Source of the DNA: Sphingomonas sp. CCH21-G11 | GTDB taxonomy: Bacteria; Pseudomonadota; Alphaproteobacteria; Sphingomonadales; Sphingomonadaceae | Assembly (NCBI RefSeq): GCF_001555965.1 | Contig: NZ_LSHX01000024.1 | Location: 62,001-126,000 of the forward strand | DNA: 64,000 bases | Direction: 5' to 3' | The notes under the pieces: generated by a model | Told to the model about the DNA's origin: nothing | Databases searched by the model: none | What the model saw: the letters and a program-made list of their open reading frames with translations, nothing else | In this document: positions 47,027 to 54,854 of the stretch, piece by piece | How the letters are laid out: every line of letters begins with the position of its first letter | Numbering within the stretch: the stretch's first letter is position 1 | Made by a program: the position numbers and the translations under genes

Positions 47027-48237
47027 GACACACCCGTTTCGGCGGCTTCGACGAGCCCTTGATAGACCGGTTGATAACGCGAAATATTTGACGACCAGTT
47101 ACGCTCGCCCTCGACGAACGCGCGCGCGCGGACGCGACGCGCATCCCAGCACGGCCGATCCGCCAGCAAATCGGCAAGCGCCGTTGCGATGGCCATCGGA
47201 TCGTCCGGCGCGAACAGCGTCCCGGTGTCGCCGTCGCGAATCAGTTCGCGATGACCGCCGACATCGGACGCCGCCACCAGGCGGCACTGCGCCATCGCTT
47301 CGAGCGGCTTGAGCGGGGTCACCAGGTCGGTCAGCCGCATCCGCTTGCGCGGATAGGCCAGGATATCGATGACGCTGTAATAGCGGTCGACCTGATCATG
47401 CGGCACGCGACCGATGAAATGAATGTGCGCGGCCGCGGGCGACGCCGCCGCCTGGGCGCGCAGCTCGGCCTCCTGCGGGCCGCCGCCGACCAGGATCAGC
47501 CGCGCGCCGGGGCGGCGGGCGACCAGTGCGGGCATCGCCGCGATCAGATCGTCGAGCCCCTCATAGGGATAGAAGCTGCCGATGAAGCCGATCGTCTCCG
47601 CGCCCTCCAGACCCAGCTCGGCCATCAGCGCGGCATCGGGCGGCGGCGGCGCGCCGAACAGATGCAGGTCGACCCCGTTAGGCGAAACGATGATCTTGCG
47701 ATCGTCCACGCCGCGCGCGACGAGGTCGCGCTTCAGCCCCTCGCAGATGACGGCCACGGCGTCGGCCCGACGCACCGCCCAGCCTTCGGCCCAGCGGGTC
47801 AGGCGATACCGCGCCGAGCCCTCACGCCCGGTGCCGTTGCCGACGGCTGCGTCCTCCCAGAACGCCCGGATTTCGTAGACGAGCGGCACGCGCAGCGTCC
47901 GTGCCGCGCGCAACGCGGCGAGCGCGTTCAGCACCGGCGAATGCGCATGCAGCACGTCCGCTCGCCACGCGCGCGCGACATCGACGATCCGGCGCGCAAA
48001 GCCGTCGATCTCCCGCCATTCGCCGAGCGGCGTCGGCGCGGGATTGGGCGCCGGCGTGCGGAAGAAGCGCAGGCCGTCGATCGTTTCCTCGCTGACCCGC
48101 ATGTCGCCCTGGCGCGGCCCGGTAACGCCCGCCACATCCCAGCCGCGGCCCTGCGATGCCTTCAGGATCGCGCGGGTGCGGAAGGTATAGCCGCTGTGCA
48201 GCGGCAGGCTGTGGTCGAGCACGTGCAGGATGCGCAT
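46996..48237 (-). CDS. exosortase-A-associated GT4 glycosyltransferase
   Basis: Glycosyltransferase of 413 residues in the GT4 fold, recognised as the PEP-CTERM/exosortase-A-associated (Daro_2409-type) family by its start MRILHVLDHSLPLHSGYTFR and TRAILKASQGRGWDV. The donor site lies in IGFIGSFYPYEGLDDLIAAM, PRKRMRLTDLVTPLKPLEAMA and VGGHRELIRDG. It probably adds a sugar during synthesis of an exported polysaccharide or glycan linked to the exosortase sorting system. Divergent from the O-ligase unit across a 63-base gap. Confidence 0.88.
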   Translation of the reverse strand: MRILHVLDHSLPLHSGYTFRTRAILKASQGRGWDVAGVTGPRQGDMRVSEETIDGLRFFRTPAPNPAPTPLGEWREIDGFARRIVDVARAWRADVLHAHSPVLNALAALRAARTLRVPLVYEIRAFWEDAAVGNGTGREGSARYRLTRWAEGWAVRRADAVAVICEGLKRDLVARGVDDRKIIVSPNGVDLHLFGAPPPPDAALMAELGLEGAETIGFIGSFYPYEGLDDLIAAMPALVARRPGARLILVGGGPQEAELRAQAAASPAAAHIHFIGRVPHDQVDRYYSVIDILAYPRKRMRLTDLVTPLKPLEAMAQCRLVAASDVGGHRELIRDGDTGTLFAPDDPMAIATALADLLADRPCWDARRVRARAFVEGERNWSSNISRYQPVYQGLVEAAETGVSWSRLPFQPG

Positions 48238-48300
48238 GGCCGGTTCCCTGCCATGCCAGTGTTTAACGCCGCGATAACTCGACCCGGCCTAAACGGGGCC

Positions 48301-48492
48301 ATGATCGACAATTTCTCGCTCGCGGTCAGCCACGGCCTGATGTTGCTGGCGGCGTGGCTGCTGCTGCGCCGGCCGGACCTGGATCGCGAGGACGCGGGCG
48401 GACGCGGTGCCCGCGCGGCACCGGGCGGGTGGCGCCGGCGCGCGCGCCCGGAAGCCGGTCCGGAAACCGGCGCGGAAGTCCGCGATGCGTGA
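48301..48492 (+). CDS. 63-residue membrane ORF upstream of O-ligase
   Basis: Short ORF with one membrane span (MIDNFSLAVSHGLMLLAAWLLLRR) and an Arg/Gly/Ala-rich basic tail. It overlaps the next start by eight bases. Nothing in its sequence names a function. The hydrophobic start and tight overlap favour a real gene coupled to the O-ligase, but the compositionally biased tail leaves doubt. Confidence 0.5.
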   Translation: MIDNFSLAVSHGLMLLAAWLLLRRPDLDREDAGGRGARAAPGGWRRRARPEAGPETGAEVRDA

Positions 48493-49837
48493 CTATTTCT
48501 TCCTGCTGTTCCTGGCGTTGATCTTCGGCGCGGGGTTCCGGCGACCGTTCCTGTTCGTGCTCGCCTATGTCTATATCGACATCGTCGCGCCGCAGCGGCT
48601 GACCTATCTGTTGCTCAATTCGATCCCGATCTCGCTGATCGCGGCGGGGCTGGCGGTCGCGGCATGGGCGGCGTTCGACGACAAACGCGACACGCGTGTC
48701 GCCCCGCGCCAGCTGGTGATGGCGATGCTGCTCGCCTATTGCTGGTACACGACGCGCAACGCCGATTTCCCGATCGAGGCGGCCGACAAATGGGACTGGG
48801 TGTGGAAGGCGCTGGCCTTCGCCATCTTCCTGCCGCTGACCTTGCGCACCCGGTTGCGGATCGAGGCGCTGCTGCTGTTCATGGTCCTGTCGGCGTCGTC
48901 GATCGTCATCGTCGGCGGCATCAAGACCTTGGCGTCGGGCGGGGGCTATGGCGCGCTCAACCTGATGGTCGCCAACAATGCCGGGTTGTACGAGGGATCG
49001 ACGATCTCGACCGTCGCGATCGCGATCGTGCCACTGGTGCTGTGGCTTGGTCGCTTCGGCACGATCATCCCCGCCGACCGGCGCACCCGCTGGTTCAGCT
49101 TTGCGCTGACCTTTGCCTGCCTGCTGATCCCGATCGGCACCTCGACCCGGACCGGCGTGCTGTGCATCGCGCTGCTCGCCGCGCTGATGCTGCGCGATGT
49201 ACGTCGCCGCGCCGCCTATTTGGCGGGCGTCATGGTCCTGGGGCTGATCGCGGTGCCCTTCCTCCCCGCCGCCTTCACCCAGCGCGTCTCGACGATCGGC
49301 ACCTATCAGGCCGACGCCAGCGCCTCGACCCGCATCGCGGTGTGGCAGTGGACGATCGACTATGCGCGCGAACACCCGCTGGGCGGCGGGTTCGAGGCCT
49401 ATCGCCAGAACCGGATCCGCTATGACAAGGTGCGCGTCGAGGGCGAGGGCAACAACGTCGCGGTCGCCCGCGATCTGGAGGTCGACGCGGCGCGCGCCTA
49501 TCACAGCGCCTATTTCGAGATGCTGGGCGAACAGGGCTACATCGGCCTGGCGCTGTGGCTGACGATCCAGCTGGGCGGGCTGTGGCGCATGGAGGTGCTG
49601 CGCCGGCGCTATCGCGATGCCCCGGCCGGACAGGCCTGGATCGCCCCGCTCGCCACCGCGCTCCAGCACGGCCAGCTCATCTACCTGCTCGGCGCGTCGT
49701 TCGTCGGCATCGCGTTCCAGCCCTTCATGCTGATGCTGGTCGGCGCGCAGATAGGCCTCGACACCTATCTGGGCCGCATCCGGCGCGCGGCGGGATTTCG
49801 TCCGATGATCCAGCGCCGCACCGCCGCCGCGACATGA
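48485..49837 (+). CDS. putative O-glycosylation ligase, exosortase-A-associated
   Basis: Polytopic protein of 450 residues with about eleven spans and the Wzy_C/O-antigen ligase layout. It starts MRDYFFLLFLALIFGAGFRRP with VYIDIVAPQRLTY, and has the large periplasmic loop between the later spans (ASTRIAVWQWTIDYAREHPLGGGFEAYRQNR ... ARAYHSAYFEMLGEQGYIGL). Family members are encoded with PEP-CTERM/exosortase A systems and would join a glycan to an acceptor. Stop overlaps the acyltransferase start by four bases. Confidence 0.88.
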   Translation: MRDYFFLLFLALIFGAGFRRPFLFVLAYVYIDIVAPQRLTYLLLNSIPISLIAAGLAVAAWAAFDDKRDTRVAPRQLVMAMLLAYCWYTTRNADFPIEAADKWDWVWKALAFAIFLPLTLRTRLRIEALLLFMVLSASSIVIVGGIKTLASGGGYGALNLMVANNAGLYEGSTISTVAIAIVPLVLWLGRFGTIIPADRRTRWFSFALTFACLLIPIGTSTRTGVLCIALLAALMLRDVRRRAAYLAGVMVLGLIAVPFLPAAFTQRVSTIGTYQADASASTRIAVWQWTIDYAREHPLGGGFEAYRQNRIRYDKVRVEGEGNNVAVARDLEVDAARAYHSAYFEMLGEQGYIGLALWLTIQLGGLWRMEVLRRRYRDAPAGQAWIAPLATALQHGQLIYLLGASFVGIAFQPFMLMLVGAQIGLDTYLGRIRRAAGFRPMIQRRTAAAT

Positions 49838-50913
49838 CCGGGCGCGTCGACCTGCGCGCGCTGACCAGTGCGCGCGGTATCGCCGCCTGGCTGGTGGTGC
49901 TCTATCACCTGCGCCTGTCGATCGCCGGCCTGCCACCCACGATCGTCGCGTGGCTGGCCAAGGGCTATCTGGCGGTCGATTTCTTCTTCCTGCTCTCCGG
50001 CTTCGTGATCTGGCTGAGCTGGCACGAGCGCTTCCATGCACGCGGCTGGCGTGTCGCCGGGGAGTTCGTTCAGCGCCGCGTCGCGCGGATCTGGCCACTG
50101 CACCTGTTCATGCTCGGCTTTGCGGTGATGCTGGCGGCGTTGCTCGCGCTGACGGGTCGCGCATTGCCCGGCGAATTCGTCGTCGCCGAACTGCCGCTGC
50201 ATGTCGTGCTGGTGCATAATTGGGGCTTCACCGCCGATCTTGGCTGGAATGTGCCTTCCTGGTCGATCAGCACCGAGGCGGCCGCCTATCTGCTGTTCGT
50301 ACCGCTCTGCCTTTTGGTGGACTGGCGACGGTGGCCAAGCTGGCTGCTGTTCGGCGTGATCGTCCTGCTCGGCATATGCCTGTGGCGCTTTTTCGCGGCG
50401 CTGGGGCATCCGACCCTGGGCCAGGACATCGCACACACCGGACTGGTGCGCTGCCTCGTCGAGTTCGTGATCGGCACCCTCGTCGGCGCGCTTTGGCACC
50501 GCTGGCACGCCGCGTCGCGACATGTGCTCTGGCCGGCGATCATGCTGGGTTTCGCCGCGGTGATCGCGCTGCCCGAGCCGCTCGGCGTGCCGCTCGGCTT
50601 CGCCGCGCTCTTGCTGGCGCTCGCGCTGAGCGCCGGTGGTGCGGGTCATCCCCTGGAGGGCCGGGTACTGCATTTTCTCGGTGAGATCAGCTACGCGACC
50701 TATCTCGGCCACGCCCTGATCTGGATCGCGTTCAAGCTCGCGCTGGTCCGCGATGCGAGCCATGTCCCGCCCGTGCAGATCGGCCTCTACCTCGTCCTGC
50801 TGCTCGCCGGGTCGATCCTGCTTTATCGCTGCGTCGAGCTGCCCGCGCAGCGCGCGATCAACCGCGTGAGATGGCGCCGGCAGCAGCGACAGGGCAGCGC
50901 AACCGTGCCCTGA
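49834..50913 (+). CDS. acyltransferase 3 (OafA-like)
   Basis: Membrane O-acyltransferase of 359 residues with ten or so spans. Family marks: LRALTSARGIAAWLVVLYHLRLS (the catalytic His region), GYLAVDFFFLLSGFVI, FVQRRVARIWPLHLFML and WNVPSWSISTEAAAYLLF. It would acylate sugars of the polysaccharide handled by its neighbours. ATGA overlap with the O-ligase (49834-49837) supports joint function. Confidence 0.92.
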   Translation: MTGRVDLRALTSARGIAAWLVVLYHLRLSIAGLPPTIVAWLAKGYLAVDFFFLLSGFVIWLSWHERFHARGWRVAGEFVQRRVARIWPLHLFMLGFAVMLAALLALTGRALPGEFVVAELPLHVVLVHNWGFTADLGWNVPSWSISTEAAAYLLFVPLCLLVDWRRWPSWLLFGVIVLLGICLWRFFAALGHPTLGQDIAHTGLVRCLVEFVIGTLVGALWHRWHAASRHVLWPAIMLGFAAVIALPEPLGVPLGFAALLLALALSAGGAGHPLEGRVLHFLGEISYATYLGHALIWIAFKLALVRDASHVPPVQIGLYLVLLLAGSILLYRCVELPAQRAINRVRWRRQQRQGSATVP

Positions 50914-50940
50914 GCGCCGCCGCCGGCGGATTGCGCGCGG

Positions 50941-51498
50941 TCAGGCCGGCTCCGCGCTCACCTTGGCCAGCATCTCGATGATGGCGCGATTGAACGCGGG
51001 AATGTCGTCGGGCTTCCGGCTGGTGATCAGCTGGCCGTCCACCACCACTTCCGCGTCGACGACATTTGCGCCGGCATTGGCGAGATCGGTACGCAGCGAC
51101 GGCCAGCTCGTCACGCGACGCCCCTCGACCACATCGGCCTCGACCAGCAGCCAGGGCGCATGGCAGATCGCGGCCACCGGCTTTTCATCCTGGAAGAATG
51201 CCTCGACGATTTCGACCGCGCGATCTTCCATCCGCAGCCGGTCGGGGTTGGCGACGCCGCCGGGCAGGACGAGTGCGTCGTAATCGTCGATGTCGACCTG
51301 ATCGAAGGTCAGGTCGGGGGTGATTTCGCGCGCGGGCGTGTCATCGTTCACGACCCCCTTGATCGGGTCGGTATCGATCGAGGCCAGCGTGACGCGGGCA
51401 CCGGCATCGAGCAGCGCCTGGCGCGGGTCGAACAGTTCGGATTGCTCGAAGCCATTGGTGGCGAGCATCAAGACATGGACATGGGACAAGTCGGTCAT
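50941..51498 (-). CDS. DJ-1/PfpI-family stress protein
   Basis: Protein of 185 residues with the DJ-1/PfpI fold: MLATNGFEQSELFDPRQAL, GVANPDRLRM, and the nucleophile elbow AAICHAPW (C112-H113). Related YhbO/general stress protein 18 enzymes act as deglycases, glyoxalases or chaperones; which applies here is unknown. AGGAG nine bases before the ATG. Divergent from the topoisomerase gene. Confidence 0.9.
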   Translation of the reverse strand: MTDLSHVHVLMLATNGFEQSELFDPRQALLDAGARVTLASIDTDPIKGVVNDDTPAREITPDLTFDQVDIDDYDALVLPGGVANPDRLRMEDRAVEIVEAFFQDEKPVAAICHAPWLLVEADVVEGRRVTSWPSLRTDLANAGANVVDAEVVVDGQLITSRKPDDIPAFNRAIIEMLAKVSAEPA

Positions 51499-51540
51499 CG
51501 TTCATTCTCCTGTGCACTGAAAGGTCGGTCAGTGTCTGCA

Positions 51541-52641
51541 ATGCGAACCCGCCACCGCGCCGCAGTGTTCCGGAACGAACGACGTGGTGGGACATTATTC
51601 CGACCGGTGGCCAACGAACCTGACATCTCCGTAGCGATCGATCGGCTCGTTTTCGTCGACGACGGCGCGCCGGGCATCACTCGGCGCCTGGTCCGCGGCA
51701 AATGGGGCTATTGGGACGCGCGGGGCGCGCGCATCACCGACCGTGATGAAATCGACCGGCTGAACGCGGTCGCACTGCCGCCCGCCTATCAGCGCGCATG
51801 GTTCTGCCCCGATCCGCGCGGTCATATCCAGGCCACCGGCTTCGATGAAAAGGGCCGCAAGCAGTATCGCTATCACCCCGATTTCCGCGCGGCGCAGGAG
51901 GCCGCCAAGTTCGACCGCTGCGCAAGTTTCGGCGAGCGGCTGCCCCGCCTGCGCGCGCGGGTCGAAGCGGATTTGAACGGCCGGGCGCTGAGCCGCGAAC
52001 GCGCCATCGCCGCGGTCGTCCGGCTGCTCGATCTGGGCCGGGTGCGCATCGGCAACGAAGGCTATGCGCGCACCAACAAGAGTTACGGCGCGACGACACT
52101 GCGCAAGCGCCACGCCGCACTCAAAGGCCATACGCTACGGCTTCAATATCGGGCAAAGTCGGGGCGGCTGTGCGTGGTGACGCTGACCGACCGATCGCTC
52201 AGCCGGTTCGTCAAGCGGGTTCAGGACCTGCCCGGCCAGCATCTGTTCCGCTGGATCGACGCGGCGGGCGAGGCGCGCCCGGTTACGTCGAGCGACGTCA
52301 ACGACTATATCCGTGCGGCGATGGGCGAAGCGTTCAGCGCCAAGCATTTCCGCACCTGGGGGGCGAGCGTCATCGCTTTTCACGCGCTGGTTCAGGCTGG
52401 CGGACGGCTGCCGCTCAAGGCACTGCTGGAGCCGGTCGTCGCTGCGCTGGGCAACACACCGGCGGTGGCGCGCAAATCCTATGTCCACCCCCGGCTGATC
52501 GACGCGTGTCGCGGCGTTGCGCCGCTGCCCGAGCCGCTGCTTCGCCTGCCGCGCCAAACGCGCTATCTGGAGCGGGCGGAACGTGGCCTGATCGCGCTGT
52601 TGAGGGCCGACGATCCGCAGCTTTCCGCCAAGGCTGCCTGA
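51541..52641 (+). CDS. DNA topoisomerase IB
   Basis: Type IB topoisomerase of about 345-366 residues, poxvirus-like. The N-terminal domain (DRLVFVDDGAPGITRRLVRGKWGYWDARG) precedes RVRIGNEGYARTNKSYGATTLRKRHA and the active-site residues: Arg/Lys in KHFRTWGASV-type segment and the nucleophile Tyr in ARKSYVHPRLID. It relaxes supercoils by single-strand nicking. An internal GTG at 51607 fits the family N-terminus better than the ATG at 51541; neither has a strong ribosome-binding sequence. Confidence 0.9.
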   Translation: MRTRHRAAVFRNERRGGTLFRPVANEPDISVAIDRLVFVDDGAPGITRRLVRGKWGYWDARGARITDRDEIDRLNAVALPPAYQRAWFCPDPRGHIQATGFDEKGRKQYRYHPDFRAAQEAAKFDRCASFGERLPRLRARVEADLNGRALSRERAIAAVVRLLDLGRVRIGNEGYARTNKSYGATTLRKRHAALKGHTLRLQYRAKSGRLCVVTLTDRSLSRFVKRVQDLPGQHLFRWIDAAGEARPVTSSDVNDYIRAAMGEAFSAKHFRTWGASVIAFHALVQAGGRLPLKALLEPVVAALGNTPAVARKSYVHPRLIDACRGVAPLPEPLLRLPRQTRYLERAERGLIALLRADDPQLSAKAA

Positions 52642-52655
52642 AAGACCGATAACGC

Positions 52656-53843
52656 ATGACCCAGACGAACGCGGCCACCGCCGCGACGACTTCCACCCCC
52701 ATCAATCCCGAACGGCTACGCACCAGCGCCGAGCGCCTCGTGGTCGACAGTGTCACCTGGCTCGAATCCCACTGGCTCCAGATCCTGATCGCGGTCGGCA
52801 TCGCTTCGCTGATCGTCGTGGCGCTATTGGTCGTTCGCGGCTGGGCGCGACGCTATTGCGAGCGCGACCAGAAGATGCTCGGCTGGGGCAAGGTGCTGGG
52901 ACGCGTCGTGTCGCGGACCGGGCGCTTCTTCATCGTCATGGTCGCCGCAAAGATCGTCTCGGGCTATGCCTATGCCCCCGACGCGGTCGCGCGCACGATC
53001 GATTTCCTGTTCACCGTCGCCGCGGTGTTCCAGGCGGCGATCTGGGCACGCGAGCTGATCCTTGGCGTGATCGAGCGCAGGACGGAGAGCGAGACCTACA
53101 CGCACGAATCGCTGGCCAGCGCGATCGGGATCATCCGGCTGCTGGTGACGGTGGCGCTGTTCGCGATCGCGCTGATCGTCGTGCTCGACAATCTGGGGGT
53201 CAACGTGACCGGCCTCGTCGCGGGTCTGGGTGTCGGCGGCATCGCGATCGGCCTTGCCGCGCAGGGCATCTTCGCCGACCTGTTCGCGGCGCTGTCGATC
53301 ATCTTCGACAAGCCGTTCCGGCGCGGCGATGCGGTCACGCTGGACACCACGAGCGGCTCGATCGAGGCGATCGGCCTGAAATCGACCCGCATCCGCGCAC
53401 TGACCGGCGAGGAAGTGGTGATCGCCAACAAGAACCTGCTCGACAAGCAGATCGGCAACAACACGCTGCGCACCCATCGCCGCCAGAAATGGACGCTTGG
53501 CCTGATCTACCAGACCCCGGCGGATCGCTGTGCGGCCGTTCCCGGCCTGCTGCGCGAAGTTGTCGAGGCGGAGGGTGGGGTGTTCGTGCGTGCCGGCTTT
53601 GTCGGGTTCGGCGCATCGAGCCTCGACTTCGAGCTTGAGTTCGATACACCCGGCGCAGACTTCGACAGTTTCTATGCCGCGCGCTCGGCGATCGGGCTGG
53701 CCATCCTGCGCCGGTTCAACGACGAAGGGCTCGACTTCGCCTATCCCACGCAGACGACCTTCACCGCGGCGCCCGACGGGACGATGGTGCTCCCCTATGC
53801 GAGCGTTCAGCCGGTCAAGGACATCAGCGCCGAGGGCGCGTGA
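52656..53843 (+). CDS. MscS-family mechanosensitive channel
   Basis: Inner-membrane channel of 395 residues with four or five spans, the last being the pore-lining helix (LDNLGVNVTGLVAGLGVGGIAIGLAAQ), then a soluble vestibule (DLFAALSIIFDKPFRRGDAVTL ... GSIEAIGLKSTRIRALTGEEVVIANKNLL). Opens on hypo-osmotic shock. Follows topoisomerase IB by 14 bases. Confidence 0.92.
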   Translation: MTQTNAATAATTSTPINPERLRTSAERLVVDSVTWLESHWLQILIAVGIASLIVVALLVVRGWARRYCERDQKMLGWGKVLGRVVSRTGRFFIVMVAAKIVSGYAYAPDAVARTIDFLFTVAAVFQAAIWARELILGVIERRTESETYTHESLASAIGIIRLLVTVALFAIALIVVLDNLGVNVTGLVAGLGVGGIAIGLAAQGIFADLFAALSIIFDKPFRRGDAVTLDTTSGSIEAIGLKSTRIRALTGEEVVIANKNLLDKQIGNNTLRTHRRQKWTLGLIYQTPADRCAAVPGLLREVVEAEGGVFVRAGFVGFGASSLDFELEFDTPGADFDSFYAARSAIGLAILRRFNDEGLDFAYPTQTTFTAAPDGTMVLPYASVQPVKDISAEGA

Positions 53844-53906
53844 TCTTCACCCGGCGTTTACCATAGCGCGCCTAGACCCTGCCCACGGATCGGCGGGCGG
53901 GGCAGC

Positions 53907-54848
53907 ATGGACGACGCGGAACTTCGGCGCTGCCGCCAGGCGACATTGCTGAGCGCGATCGTGGCGCTGGCGGTAATGATCGCCGCGCCGATACTGACCG
54001 GCTTTCGCGTCGACCTGCTGTCCTTCCGGGCGCCAATGATCCTGGCCGCGGTCCTCGCGCTCTTTCTCCCCTATAGCCGCTGGCGCGGCATGGCGCGGCT
54101 TTGCACCGCACTCGAATGCGGCGCGCTGACGCTGATCATGGGGCTGCCGGTGGTGGTCCTTTCCTTCGCCGCGATGCGGCTGGCCTTTCCGCTGGCGGAC
54201 GCGACGCTGATCGCGGCGGATCGCGCCATCGGCTTCGACTGGGTGGCGACGGTCATCGCGGTCGACAGACTGCCGATGCTCGCGCGGCTGTTGACCTATG
54301 CCTATTCCTCCTTCGGCTTCCAGCTGCTGTTCCTGCCGATGCTGCTCGCGCTGCTGGGGCATCGCGCGCGCGCCTATCGCTTCGTGCTCGGCTATGTCCT
54401 GCTATGTGCGATCGCGACCGCGATCGGCACCTTCTTTCCCGCACTCGGGGCCTATGAAGGCCATGGATTCGATCCGCGCCGGCTGCAGCATGTCGACAGC
54501 TGGTTCGGCTTTTTCTTCCTGGAGACCTTCCACGCGTTGCGCAGCGCCCCCGATTTCGTGCTGTCCGCCGACAACACCGCCGGCATCGTCACCTTCCCCT
54601 CGATCCACGCCGGCATCGCGGCGTTGTGCGCGTGGGCGGCGTGGGACTCACGGCTGCTGCGGGCTCCGCTGCTCGTGCTCAACCTGCTGATGGCGTTCTC
54701 CGCGCTGACGAACGGGGCCCATTATCTGGTCGACGTGCTGGCCGGCCTTGCGGTCGCGGTGGTGACGATCGCGGCGGTCAAGCGGCTGACCACCGTCCGC
54801 GCGGGCGGACAGGCCGCACCCGCCATGGCCGTCCCCCGTCCGGCCTGA
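53907..54848 (+). CDS. PAP2-superfamily membrane phosphatase
   Basis: Protein of 313 residues with about eight spans. Phosphatase motifs C2 and C3 are TFPSIHAGIAALC (the His of the second motif) and GAHYLVDVLAGLAVAV (the Asp/His of the third). Likely an undecaprenyl- or phosphatidic-acid-type lipid phosphatase or inositol-phosphotransferase-like enzyme (Aur1-like). Converges with putA across six bases. Confidence 0.85.
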   Translation: MDDAELRRCRQATLLSAIVALAVMIAAPILTGFRVDLLSFRAPMILAAVLALFLPYSRWRGMARLCTALECGALTLIMGLPVVVLSFAAMRLAFPLADATLIAADRAIGFDWVATVIAVDRLPMLARLLTYAYSSFGFQLLFLPMLLALLGHRARAYRFVLGYVLLCAIATAIGTFFPALGAYEGHGFDPRRLQHVDSWFGFFFLETFHALRSAPDFVLSADNTAGIVTFPSIHAGIAALCAWAAWDSRLLRAPLLVLNLLMAFSALTNGAHYLVDVLAGLAVAVVTIAAVKRLTTVRAGGQAAPAMAVPRPA

Positions 54849-54854
54849 CGCGGC

